From: Isohypsibius dastychi
Lineage: Eukaryota; Tardigrada; Eutardigrada; Parachela; Isohypsibiidae
DNA length: 14,376 nt
Direction of reading: 5' to 3'
Assembly (NCBI GenBank): GCA_034696485.1
Contig: JAQIWT010000861.1
Location: forward strand, 1-14,376
In this document: positions 1-7,527 of the stretch, one piece after another
Numbering within the stretch: position 1 is the stretch's first letter
Layout: the number at the start of each line of letters is the position of its first letter
Made by a program: the position numbers and the translations under genes
Notes under the pieces: model-generated
Told to the model about the DNA's origin: nothing
The model's input: the letters and a program-made list of their open reading frames with translations, nothing else
Database searches by the model: none

Positions 1-1260
1 AAGAATTCTCCAGAAAAGTTGAAACTGCGGATGGCTTCATGCTGGCAAGTTGTTCCCGAATGGTTTCGTTTGCCGAGTTCCAGTCAATCTGCAAGAACTT
101 TTCAAGACAATTAATTAAACGTCGCAACCAAGTACTTTTCCGTTTGCGGGAAGTTTCAATCTGTTCAATCAAGGCTAAATACAACAGACTATCAGACGGC
201 TGTTTCAAAATCTTTTTCAGAAAAGTAACTTGTAAACTAATCTGGCGGAACACGATGGGGACACCCCCAAAAATACATCGGATAGCATCGATAGGGAGAC
301 TTCGCTTCAAATTGAACAAACGGTACCAAAACTGCATCGCGTATTCATCGATTACATCGACAGGACCAAAAATTTCAACTCCAAAATTAGCGACGCTAGT
401 GACCGAGGCTTCAAAAACTTTTTGCGCAGTTTTAGTAGGTATTTGTTCACGGAAAGATTTCATTTTTCCAATAAACGAGTAATAAGCTCGAGTAATCTTG
501 GCTTGATGTGAATTCCGCGTCTTGCTCAAGTCACATTTATCGTTCAAAACTAAACCGAGATAACGATATTCGGACACTTGCTCCAGAGCTTGACCGTTGA
601 TGGTTAGCGAAACAGGATGACTCACACGGCTGTGACCTTTTACCACCATCACAAAAGTTTTCTTGAGATTGATAAGAAGGTTATTTTTTCGCGAGAATTC
701 CGCCACAAGGTCAAGTGATTGCTGCAGTTCCTCTGCAGTTTCAGAAAACACTGCAAGGTCATCTGCAAACTTCAGCATGTGAAGTTGCCGGTCACCAAGG
801 TTGACCAGAGATGACCGATTCAGTTCGACATACTCACTTATATCATCAAGATAAATTTCAAATAGTATTCCGGAGCAGGGGTCACCCTGCCTCACACCTT
901 TCGACACTCGGTAGCTTTCTGATAAATTACCATTCCACTTAACTTTGTTTTCACCATTCCGGTACTGATACTGCAAAAATTTAAGTAGCATGCTCGATGC
1001 TCCTTTTCTCTGCAAAACCGACCACAATTTCTCATGGTTCACGCAATCGAAAGCGCTTGAATAATCAACGAATGCAATAAACAATTTCTTACTTCTGCTC
1101 AAAGACTTCTCCATCAGAGTATTCAAAATAAAAATCTGATCATGCAAGCTACGCCCTTTTCGGTATCCAGCTTGATCATCATTCAAACTACACCACAATT
1201 CCATTCGTTTCGCAACAATCGAGGACAACAACACACTAGTACACACTAGTACACACCACA
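1..1260 (-). mobile_element. Non-LTR retrotransposon (LINE) fragment: reverse transcriptase, truncated at both ends in this window
   Basis: On the minus strand one frame is open from about 1285 through the left edge. It carries the reverse-transcriptase core in the right order: QAGYRKGRS at 1174-1148, motif A FVDYSSAFD at 1072-1046, GVRQGDP at 898-878, and motif C FADD at 769-758. About 250 further residues of thumb and C-terminal region follow. The catalytic Asp residues of motifs A and C are intact, so this stretch is not decayed. Known role of the family: target-primed reverse transcription of the element's own RNA. The N-terminal part is missing. The fingers motifs that normally precede the LSSIVAKRM segment (near 1230-1205) are absent, there is no endonuclease, and the frame meets a stop at 1288-1286. 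This fits 5' truncation or an internal deletion. The C-terminus lies outside the window. I do not assign a clade. Confidence 0.93.
1231..1256. repeat. Short tandem repeat at the 5' junction of the LINE fragment
   Basis: There are two exact copies of the 10-mer ACACACTAGT (1231-1240, 1241-1250) followed by a partial third copy (ACACAC). The repeat sits where similarity to reverse transcriptase stops. It may be filler or slippage DNA made when the element inserted or was deleted, or a pre-existing microsatellite. Confidence 0.75.
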
Positions 1261-1441
1261 CTTCGGTCCTCCGGAAGCCAACAGCTCAGGAGCCATGTAT
1301 ACAGCTGATGCTCCGTTGTAATGGTTTTCATCCTTCTTCGCCATGGTCGAACTCTTCCCCCGCAAGTTGGTTGGTCCAGATTGGGTTGGGAAAAATCACA
1401 CAAAATCACACAAAAATCACAAAATCTGGGGTTTTCCGCAG

Positions 1442-2541
1442 GGTGTTTGAATGGAAATGAATCGCGCAGGCGTAGAACAAGTTCGCCGAAGAAGACTGAA
1501 GGTATGGTGATTAGTTTTAGTGTGTACTCAACATCCTCCTCACACCAATCGCTTTAGGAGGCATCGTAGTGACACCTTTTGAGCTCGCGTACATGGCCCA
1601 CTTGGGGGACCTTACCACGGGAAAATATTTCTGTGGGGGTGCTGTCCTTGGATCAAAGTGGGTTATCACCACAGCCGGCTGTGTCGCAGGGTAAGATCTT
1701 GTATTCTCTCACATGAGTATTTTCCCGCTCATGATAACCTTTGGTATCGGAATGAGGACTCCTGTTTTCCACACAGGAAGTTTGCTGCTGCAATCAAAGT
1801 AGCACTCGGTCAGCACAACAGTTCAGTTGGGTCTGGTACTGAAGGAGCCACGCACAGTGTAATGAGAATTGTGATCCACCCAAATTATACAGCTGCCCTA
1901 AAACAGAATGATATCGCACTGATTGAACTGCGACTTCCAGTGGACCCGGCTGACAAGCACATCAGTAAAGTTACTGTGGCTGCATTAGAGCGCTCCATCC
2001 CAAATGGCGTTGTTTCTGGTGAGCAGCAATCTGACTCCAATCTCGAATTAGACACTCAACTTTTGGTTTAAGGATGGGGAATACCAGAGCTCACTGGTGA
2101 ATCGAGTTCCGTTTTGAAAAAACACTCGTTTGGTTCTGCAACTATGGAGTGCCGAAAACTGGGAGGGAATGAGTCATTCCGGATGGCCGGCAGTCAGTTT
2201 TGCACCATCAGCTCCAGCTATGATTTCTGCCAGGTACGCACTGAAACGGTCGAGCTGGAAAATGTTTCAATTGCATGTCCGTTGCATGCAGACAGAACTC
2301 GGGAGTCCGTTTGTTATCACGCATGCTGCAACGCCCTATCTTGTTGGTCTCAATAGCTTCGGCCATGGGTAAGTTTCAATCTGAGCTAGAACGTGATGTC
2401 ATGTGTATTTTCAACGATGTCATGCTGATCGAATGAAGCCTATCGGTTTCTAGATGTTCGACTCCATGGACGAATACGGCCGTGCATCACTTTACTGAAT
2501 GGATCAAGCTGCATGTTCCAGACTTGTCTGTTCGTCTTTGA
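1442..2541 (+). CDS. Serine protease homologue (chymotrypsin fold), catalytically dead; N-terminal exon(s) not found
   Basis: Six exons in agreeing phases: 1442-1501, 1558-1690, 1777-2018, 2073-2233, 2292-2368, 2454-2541. All introns are GT-AG (56, 86, 54, 58 and 85 bp), and they encode about 252 residues ending at TGA 2539-2541. The domain reads in order: an activation-like region with a pro-region Cys and GGIVVTPFELAYMAHL; FCGGAVLGSKWVITTAGC; NDIALIEL with Asp102 kept; a GWG turn; DFCQTELGSP; LVGLNSFGHGC; and a terminal TEWIK helix. Cys pairs 42-58, 168-182 and 191-220 can all be placed. His57 is Gly (TTAGC for TAAHC), and the GDSG loop reads TELG, so Ser195 is Leu. Hydrolysis is therefore not expected, and a binding or regulatory role like other clip/masquerade-type homologues is inference. 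No signal peptide was found: the acceptor at 1440-1441 implies an upstream exon, perhaps beyond the LINE. Confidence 0.88.
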
Positions 2542-2572
2542 GCAGCCAGGTTGAATAGATTTGAGCCATGTG

Positions 2573-2578
2573 AATAAA
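2573..2578 (+). terminator. Poly(A) signal AATAAA of the serine protease homologue
   Basis: A canonical AATAAA lies 31 bases after the TGA stop. It is the first such hexamer downstream on this strand, and it gives the gene a very short 3' UTR. Confidence 0.7.
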
Positions 2579-3343
2579 ATGCTTACACCAAGTTGTCTAC
2601 AGTCGTCACTTCAGCTAACCTTATAAGGATAAATCACTGGTTCTTTCATTCATTCCGTTTTCTGGAATTCAATGATTCGTTTAGTCTGGGTGATATTTGG
2701 GACGATCAGTTCAAAAACCTTACCTTTCTGGAATTATCTTAACGCCACAAACGACACCCTGTGAAAGAGTCTTATCCCTGGGTCTCAAACCTAAATTCTT
2801 GTTTGATCTCTGACCAAATAATACACATCCTTTCGTCATAGTTTTGTCCGCGGTGCCGAATGCCTCGGACTTTTTCCTCGAGCTCGCCATTGGGCGACAA
2901 AAAAGCTACTACTACCTCTACTATCCTTCCATACTCCTTGTAATACATCGTTTGTTTGGACATCTTCACCTTATGTACTTATGTACTCCCATGATAATCG
3001 GAGTCTGACTCTGATTATTGAAGCGAACTCCAAAGTCCCGTGCTTCTTTTGTTACGTAGACAATTTTGGTGCACTTATCGTTTGAAACAGGTTGCTTTTG
3101 CGACTGATTCTGCTCACTCGACGGTTTTAAACTGTTTGAGTACTCCGAAAATCGTGTTATGGAAGAATTCTAACTAACCTCTTGTCCTGCTCACAGTTTT
3201 TCAGTTCTTCTCACCGGGTACCAATTTATCCATGATGCAATGGACTACTGGAAAACAAGTTTATACGTACGGAAACAAATTATTTGATAGTCTTTCGTCG
3301 GCGTGGTTACCGAAGCCCTAACAATATAATTACTTTCTGTGCA
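2579..3343. other. Intergenic stretch between convergent genes, with one small minus-strand ORF
   Basis: This lies between the 3' ends of the protease homologue (+) and the glycosyltransferase (-). It contains a minus-strand ORF of 63-65 codons (2969-2772, starting MSKQTMYYKEYG) with natural-looking codon use (many GAA, GAG, GTA and GGA codons). The ORF has no recognisable domain, no signal peptide and no obvious splice partners. It may be a small gene, a lost exon or chance. A short duplication (TTATGTACTTATGTACT, near 2972-2988) was the only repeat noticed. Confidence 0.4.
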
Positions 3344-3349
3344 TTTATT
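3344..3349 (-). terminator. Poly(A) signal AATAAA of the glycosyltransferase gene
   Basis: The plus strand reads TTTATT here, so the minus strand reads AATAAA, about 26 bases beyond the TAG stop of the glycosyltransferase. Confidence 0.65.
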
Positions 3350-3374
3350 CTGAGAAAAAAGAAACAACGTTCCG

Positions 3375-4364
3375 CTAAGTGGTCGCATTGAAATGTGCGT
3401 AAAAATTGTCGGCAGGTGAAAGTGTATCGTTGTGCTGCTTGTCGAGAATCCACCGTAACATCCATTTAAAACTCGTTTCAGGTGCTTGGTAAAGCGATTC
3501 ATTCACAAAATTCTTGTCGTGGTAGAATGAGTGCTGGCCCACTTTTTCCCACCATTTGACATGCCCATCTTTTTCCAGCATCAGATGTTTTTCTCCGCCA
3601 TGTGGATGGTCGCTTATTGTGTCGTCAATAAAGACAGTCTTATTGAAGCCTTCCTCCTTGTGAATCTTCAGTGGTAGAACTGCACTGTTATACCACCAGT
3701 CCTGTCTATAATCTTCCTTGTAACTCCGAATCAAACGCTTCGGAAACTCTGCATCCAAATTGCAAGCAATGAATCCAGCGTTGAGCATCCCGCTTCCCTC
3801 TTGCGACACCATACATTGATAATTTTTCAAAATGTCGAAAATTCTCTCGCCGTTTACCACGAAAACATCCATATCGAAAGCGGCGCCACCGTACTCTGAC
3901 ATGATTTCTTGTTTGGTAAGGTCGACTTCATGCCACACATTTTCAAACCGTTTTCCTCCGATGCGAAATTTTCGCTTTCTGTGCTTTATTTCAATTTCAG
4001 TCCAATTCGCGATAAAAGGATTGCAGCTGTCAAATGGCCAGAAGTCTGGGTGGTTTGAGTGGTAATAAATGCCCTCAGGCTTAAAGTTGATCATGATAGA
4101 TAGCAAACTGACACATTCCATAAAGGATAGTTCATTCACTGGTTTCGTTGGAGGATCCGCATAGAACTTGACAATGTGAGCAATACGTGGCGTGTCAGGA
4201 ACAGATTTAGGAGGTTGAGTGCTCGTGCCATTTTCAGGCTGAGATCCTGCGACTTGATTGGTTGGGATTCCAGTTCGATCAGTCTGCATGAATTGGACTA
4301 CCGTGAGTGTCGCGAGTGCAACTGTGCATAAAGAAATGATTACGGTAAAAATCCTGAATGCCAT
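3375..4364 (-). CDS. GT32-like type II membrane glycosyltransferase, single exon
   Basis: An uninterrupted 329-residue protein. Residues 4-24 form one hydrophobic segment after a short cytoplasmic tail, giving type II Golgi topology. A Pro/Thr/Ser-rich stem covers roughly residues 30-60, and the catalytic domain begins at PRIAHIVKFYADP. The signature is EIMSEYGGAAFDMDVFVV at residues 152-169: the YGG plus DxD (DMD, 164-166) pattern of the DXD sugar-transferase superfamily (GT32, alpha-1,4-GlcNAc/Gal transferase and OCH1-like). There it binds the metal and the nucleotide-sugar phosphate. The C-terminal GQHSFYHDKNF segment matches the family's terminal His/Trp-rich motif. NxS/T sequons occur at about 45, 120, 241, 288, 312 and 326. 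Donor and acceptor sugars cannot be read from the sequence. The start chosen is the ATG that places the membrane segment at the N-terminus. It is intronless, unlike its spliced neighbours. Confidence 0.87.
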   Translation of the reverse strand: MAFRIFTVIISLCTVALATLTVVQFMQTDRTGIPTNQVAGSQPENGTSTQPPKSVPDTPRIAHIVKFYADPPTKPVNELSFMECVSLLSIMINFKPEGIYYHSNHPDFWPFDSCNPFIANWTEIEIKHRKRKFRIGGKRFENVWHEVDLTKQEIMSEYGGAAFDMDVFVVNGERIFDILKNYQCMVSQEGSGMLNAGFIACNLDAEFPKRLIRSYKEDYRQDWWYNSAVLPLKIHKEEGFNKTVFIDDTISDHPHGGEKHLMLEKDGHVKWWEKVGQHSFYHDKNFVNESLYQAPETSFKWMLRWILDKQHNDTLSPADNFYAHFNATT

Positions 4365-5223
4365 TTCTCAAAAATCTTAATTGTGCGTGGAAAAAGATAG
4401 AACTTTTACTGAGTGTGCGACGAGTGACACACTTGTGCAAATGAAATCTGGTATCCGCAGCCACGAATTTCGCTCAGGGAAGATAGTGACACGGTTGTAT
4501 GTTCACCGCGCGACACAGAAAAAAAGAGTTAATGAATGTTGCACATGGAATGATCACGTTTACCATGTGTGACAGTGCAAAGTGCACGTTTTTCTTACTG
4601 GCGATGGTGGTCGCAGTGAACAACCTTAAAATAATGACGTTCACAGATTTTTTTACGCGATCATCGCTGTCTTGAATTTCTCGTATCAAAAAGACAATTT
4701 ACGTTTGGCCTAAATTTAGAAGCAATTTGTTACGATGAATAACTGCGGGATGTACGGCGGCTGGCCGTCTATCAGCACTGCTTCTGCTCTAGAAAGTCTA
4801 TATTATTCAGCGCAATGTACGGTAGCTGTTATGATTTCAGAAGAATGCATTTGTAGTTTTTGAATGCTGAATTCACTTTCAGCGTTATGCATCCCTTCAA
4901 TGCTGAACCTCGCTTTTTCCATTTGACGCGCGGGAGCATGCGTCAGGCTCGACGAGATTAGTGAAGTTTGAAATGCCAGGTAATTTTCCCTCCTGGAATG
5001 AGGCCTGTAAAAAATCCCGGGTTATGATACTAGATCGAATAATGAGGAGATTATCGTTCTACCATCCAGTTGTTTCCAGAGCAGTAGAATTTCTGCTGGC
5101 CGTTGCGCAAATGCCGCTGTATCTTTTTCCTGTTTGCCTCGGACCAATCATAAGATGATATAAATTCCTTCACTTCGGCCGACGTGAAATTCCTGAAACG
5201 ATTCGAAGTACTAATCTAAATGA
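4365..5223. other. Upstream region of the glycosyltransferase; no assignable gene
   Basis: This presumably includes the minus-strand promoter of the glycosyltransferase. A plus-strand ORF at 4961-5158 (65 codons, first ATG at 4973, MPGNFPSWNEACKKS) contains a hydrophobic run near its end and a good acceptor-like tract (TTGTTTCCAG, about 5070-5080) inside it. It resembles no family I know and could not be joined in phase to the coding-like stretch that follows. Confidence 0.35.
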
Positions 5224-5655
5224 TTATGGCCGAGATCCATACTTCTTATCGAAACCAAATGCTTGTGTGAGAACTTGATCATCTGGTGCACTCATACAGA
5301 CGGCAAGGTCCACCGCGGGATAGTAGAAAACATAAGCAATGCACATTTCCTCTGTGAAAATTCAAAAACGATATCGTTGGTCGCAGATTTTCAGGCCGTC
5401 ACCGAAGGCAACATGACTAACCTCGGGTTGATTCTCCACCCTGGAAGAGAATTTGATGAAACTGTGTACCTTCCACTGGTTTCATTTACTCACGAATGTG
5501 ACGTTTTCCCGTTTTGTGTACAATGCGCTGGAGTACATGCAATCCACAATGATACTGTCGTTCTGCAAACGAAAAAGCGTTTGTCATTAATATATACGGC
5601 ATTCAACATAAATCTGATTTCTGTGACTCCATCATCAGAAGTCCGAAGACGGTAG
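5224..5655 (+). CDS. Unassigned coding-like stretch (about 143 codons, no clear start)
   Basis: The frame is open from 5224 to the TAG at 5653-5655. Codon use in the middle looks coding: many GAA, GAT, GTT and CTG codons and few rare repeats. The product would contain HFLCENSKTISLVADF and HECDVFPFCVQCAGVHA, several Cys residues and one NxT sequon (NMT), with no hydrophobic signal segment. There is no ATG near the beginning. A branchpoint-like TACTAAT lies at about 5207, with a weak AG (GCCGAG) at 5233-5234, so it could be a terminal exon. The opposite strand is also open for 109 codons (5819-5490), so chance cannot be excluded. I do not recognise the protein. Confidence 0.4.
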   Translation, partial: LWPRSILLIETKCLCENLIIWCTHTDGKVHRGIVENISNAHFLCENSKTISLVADFQAVTEGNMTNLGLILHPGREFDETVYLPLVSFTHECDVFPFCVQCAGVHAIHNDTVVLQTKKRLSLIYTAFNINLISVTPSSEVRRR

Positions 5656-6149
5656 TCCAGAACAATGACACGCCAAACCAGGCATGTTTTGCAGGTTGCA
5701 AGAATGAGTGGTGTAAAACAATCACGCCAAATGGTTTTTTGAAGCGATTTGTTCCACCAAATATTTCTAAAACGCTTTGTTGGATGCTGGAAGCTCGTTT
5801 TTCTTCCCCCCCCCCACACTTTCGCTTTGAGACCCGAATAGAAACAGTAATTCGTGGAATATCACTTACAAGGAGTACGGGTGTTGGGGAGAGTTCTTCC
5901 TGAAATTCAGCTTTTATTTATACTTGATTGCTATTGTGTCGAGGGACTCATGAGATTCGCTTGTGACAATGAAACCTGTGCTTAACCCGTTTTGGTCAGC
6001 TGACAGAAGATGTGACGGGTCAAGATTGAGCCGCTGAGCATACCATAACCCGCTCCATCTTAGAGTAATCGTCTTCGGGCTTGGTAGACGAAGTTAACGC
6101 CCCAGTAGTATTAACACCATTTTTCATCCATTATCTGACTTCCACTCAC
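5656..6149. other. Non-coding stretch with a C10 tract
   Basis: No coding segment could be supported on either strand. It holds a C10 homopolymer at 5806-5815. The next exon of the monooxygenase (6150-6274, minus strand) should lie here but was not found: no segment resembling the expected Gly-Asp...Cys-x-Tyr continuation follows an acceptor. Confidence 0.5.
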
Positions 6150-6274
6150 CGGTAAGACAACTTTGGGCGGATTCAGCGGTTTTAAATTCTGGTAGTTGAA
6201 GTCGTAGCTCTCGTCTTTAACGATGTATCCTAACTCTTTCCCATTGCGAATGTGGCGTAGAAATACCTTGGTAC
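6150..6274 (-). pseudogene. Isolated exon of a copper type II ascorbate-dependent monooxygenase (MOXD1/DBH-like)
   Basis: The minus strand reads a strong acceptor (CTTTTTTGCAG at 6285-6275) and then a 125-bp open exon. Its product contains TKVFLRHIRNGKELGYIVKD, SYDFNYQNLKPLNPPK and VVLP. The exon ends at a consensus donor (CCG|GTGAGT, intron starting at 6149). The pattern fits the C-terminal copper domain of MOXD1/dopamine beta-hydroxylase proteins. There, a His-x-His copper loop precedes a (Gly)-x-x-(LRH) strand and an acidic DFNFQ-type strand, and then LPGD. Those enzymes hydroxylate catechol- or tyramine-like substrates in the secretory pathway. Neither the preceding exon, expected to carry the copper-binding histidines, nor the following one is visible in the window. 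It is either a relic copied from a gene elsewhere or an exon of a gene with unusually long introns. 'Pseudogene' is my best guess. Confidence 0.6.
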
Positions 6275-6293
6275 CTGCAAAAAAGTTATTCAT

Positions 6294-6661
6294 TCAGCTG
6301 AGTTCAAATATCACTGCGATGTTTTGACGGACATCCTGACAGAATGTCTACGATATAAGGTCTACGAGATATTACAGTTTTTTCCTGTATGGCAAGGATG
6401 GGGAAAAAATCCGTCAAGTTAACATCGATCTTCTTGTCGGTATTGTTATCTAAATACTGGAAGTCGAAAGACTTGACTCATATTTTTGTCCCCCCCCCCC
6501 ACGGGGGGGGGGACCTTGTATCGCATTTCGCAAAAAGGGTGATAGGGTCTTATTGAGCTGTTTGAAAAAGTTCAAACTAGAAGTTCGAATGAAAAGAATC
6601 CATTCATCCTACTTTTAACAAAGCGAAAAAGTAAGGTTAAGAAAAACCTGCGCTGTTTTGT
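6294..6661. other. Non-coding stretch containing a C11/G10 palindrome
   Basis: I see no gene here. The main feature is the C/G hairpin annotated separately at 6488-6514. None of the exons expected upstream of the monooxygenase exon was found on the minus strand. Confidence 0.5.
6488..6514. repeat. Near-perfect palindrome of C11 and G10
   Basis: GTC11 is followed by AC and then G10AC. The arms GTC10 and G10AC are exact reverse complements with only a few bases between them, so either strand could form a very GC-rich hairpin. It is set in AT-rich surroundings. It may be a recombination or slippage product, or a sequencing or assembly artefact in a difficult homopolymer. Confidence 0.85.
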
Positions 6662-6709
6662 GAAAGCGACGTTTCGTGAAACGATGTTTAGTTGGCGACG
6701 TTTGGTAGT
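6662..6709 (-). repeat. 16-bp minisatellite, three units, minus orientation
   Basis: Three consecutive 16-bp units (6662-6677, 6678-6693, 6694-6709) read on the minus strand as ACTACCAAACGTCGCC, AACTAAACATCGTTTC and ACGAAACGTCGCTTTC. They match the consensus of the plus-strand array at 6969-7094 but are inverted. Confidence 0.75.
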
Positions 6710-6968
6710 TATGTATTTTGATGATTATCATCCATTGTAACCCGTTATCAACAGTTCTGCAGTCAAATCAGATTTGATATGTAATACAAAACGTTATTGA
6801 TAAAGCTCTTGGAATCATGAGTAAAGTATTATCATATTTTTTGCGTCGCACTGTGTAGTTATGCTTTCCATTTTCAACTTTGAATCTGCGGATTGTGAAC
6901 CCCACCAATTTTTACATCTCTATAATCATCCATTTCCACAACCCAGCTCTGCCCCTTATCCTCCCGCA

Positions 6969-7094
6969 ACTACGAAACTTACCGTACTACGAAATGTCGC
7001 CACTACAAAGTTCGCCAACTACCATTTTCCGCAACTACGAATAGTCGCCACTACGAAAGATCGCCTACGAAACTTCTCACTACGAAACATCGCC
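6969..7094 (+). repeat. 16-bp minisatellite array, about eight degenerate units (consensus ACTACGAAAnnTCGCC)
   Basis: The units begin at 6969 (17 bp), 6986, 7002, 7018, 7034, 7050, 7066 (13 bp) and 7079, each starting at or near ACTACGAA and ending near TCGCC. The register is kept except in the 17- and 13-bp units. A plus-strand ORF (6861-7121) that runs through this array is explained by the repeat and is not called as a gene. Confidence 0.85.
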
Positions 7095-7527
7095 GCGCCG
7101 TGTATACCGGTAATAAAATGAAACAGAAGAAACTGACAGCAGAGAATTGAATAAATCAAAATCTTCGGTTAAGAGTCCATCCATATGGGTGACTTGCTGG
7201 GAGCGCAATACATCCATAGGACCTCCAACGATCGCCGTACAATCTCAGCTGCTAGTGACTTTACTCGTTTTAATCAATTCTGAAATATGTAATTGTGTTA
7301 GGGTGCCATCTGGTCCCTTGCAATCATACAACCGAAAACGTAAACCCCGAACGTGAGAAGCATGTTTTTTGTTTCTTCGCGTTTCAAAATTACCCAAGAA
7401 AAACAATCACGCACAAATAAAATACCATTCTTCCGAACATAGAGTAACTGGGCGTATAGTTAACCGATCCGCAATTTACATCGGGTTTCGCGTCTTCTCA
7501 AAATGGCGATCAATGCCAGCACCTCTT
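7095..7527. other. Intergenic stretch downstream of the two-domain secreted protein
   Basis: No gene is supported. On the minus strand a coding-like run (SLAAEIVRRSLEVLWMYC, about 7254-7198) ends in a stop near 7170, with an acceptor-like TATTTCAG just upstream. It has a stop near that acceptor in the same frame and matches nothing I know. No clear minus-strand AATAAA was seen for the neighbouring gene. Confidence 0.35.

Noticed and set aside
39-482. Plus-strand ORF of 147 codons at the left edge
   Set aside because: It is the antisense shadow of the reverse-transcriptase frame, which carries clear motifs on the minus strand.
1321-1441. ATG at 1321 as the start of the serine protease homologue
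   Set aside because: The frame is open, but the N-terminus (MVFILLRHGRTLPPQVG) is not a convincing signal peptide, and a good acceptor at 1440-1441 indicates that the segment is intronic.
3832-4065. Plus-strand ORF inside the glycosyltransferase
   Set aside because: Antisense shadow of a well-supported coding exon.
6969-7094. CRISPR array
   Set aside because: The units are contiguous 16-mers with no spacers, in a eukaryotic context. This is a minisatellite.
6861-7121. Plus-strand ORF of 86 codons
   Set aside because: It mostly translates the 16-bp minisatellite, so its openness comes from the repeat.
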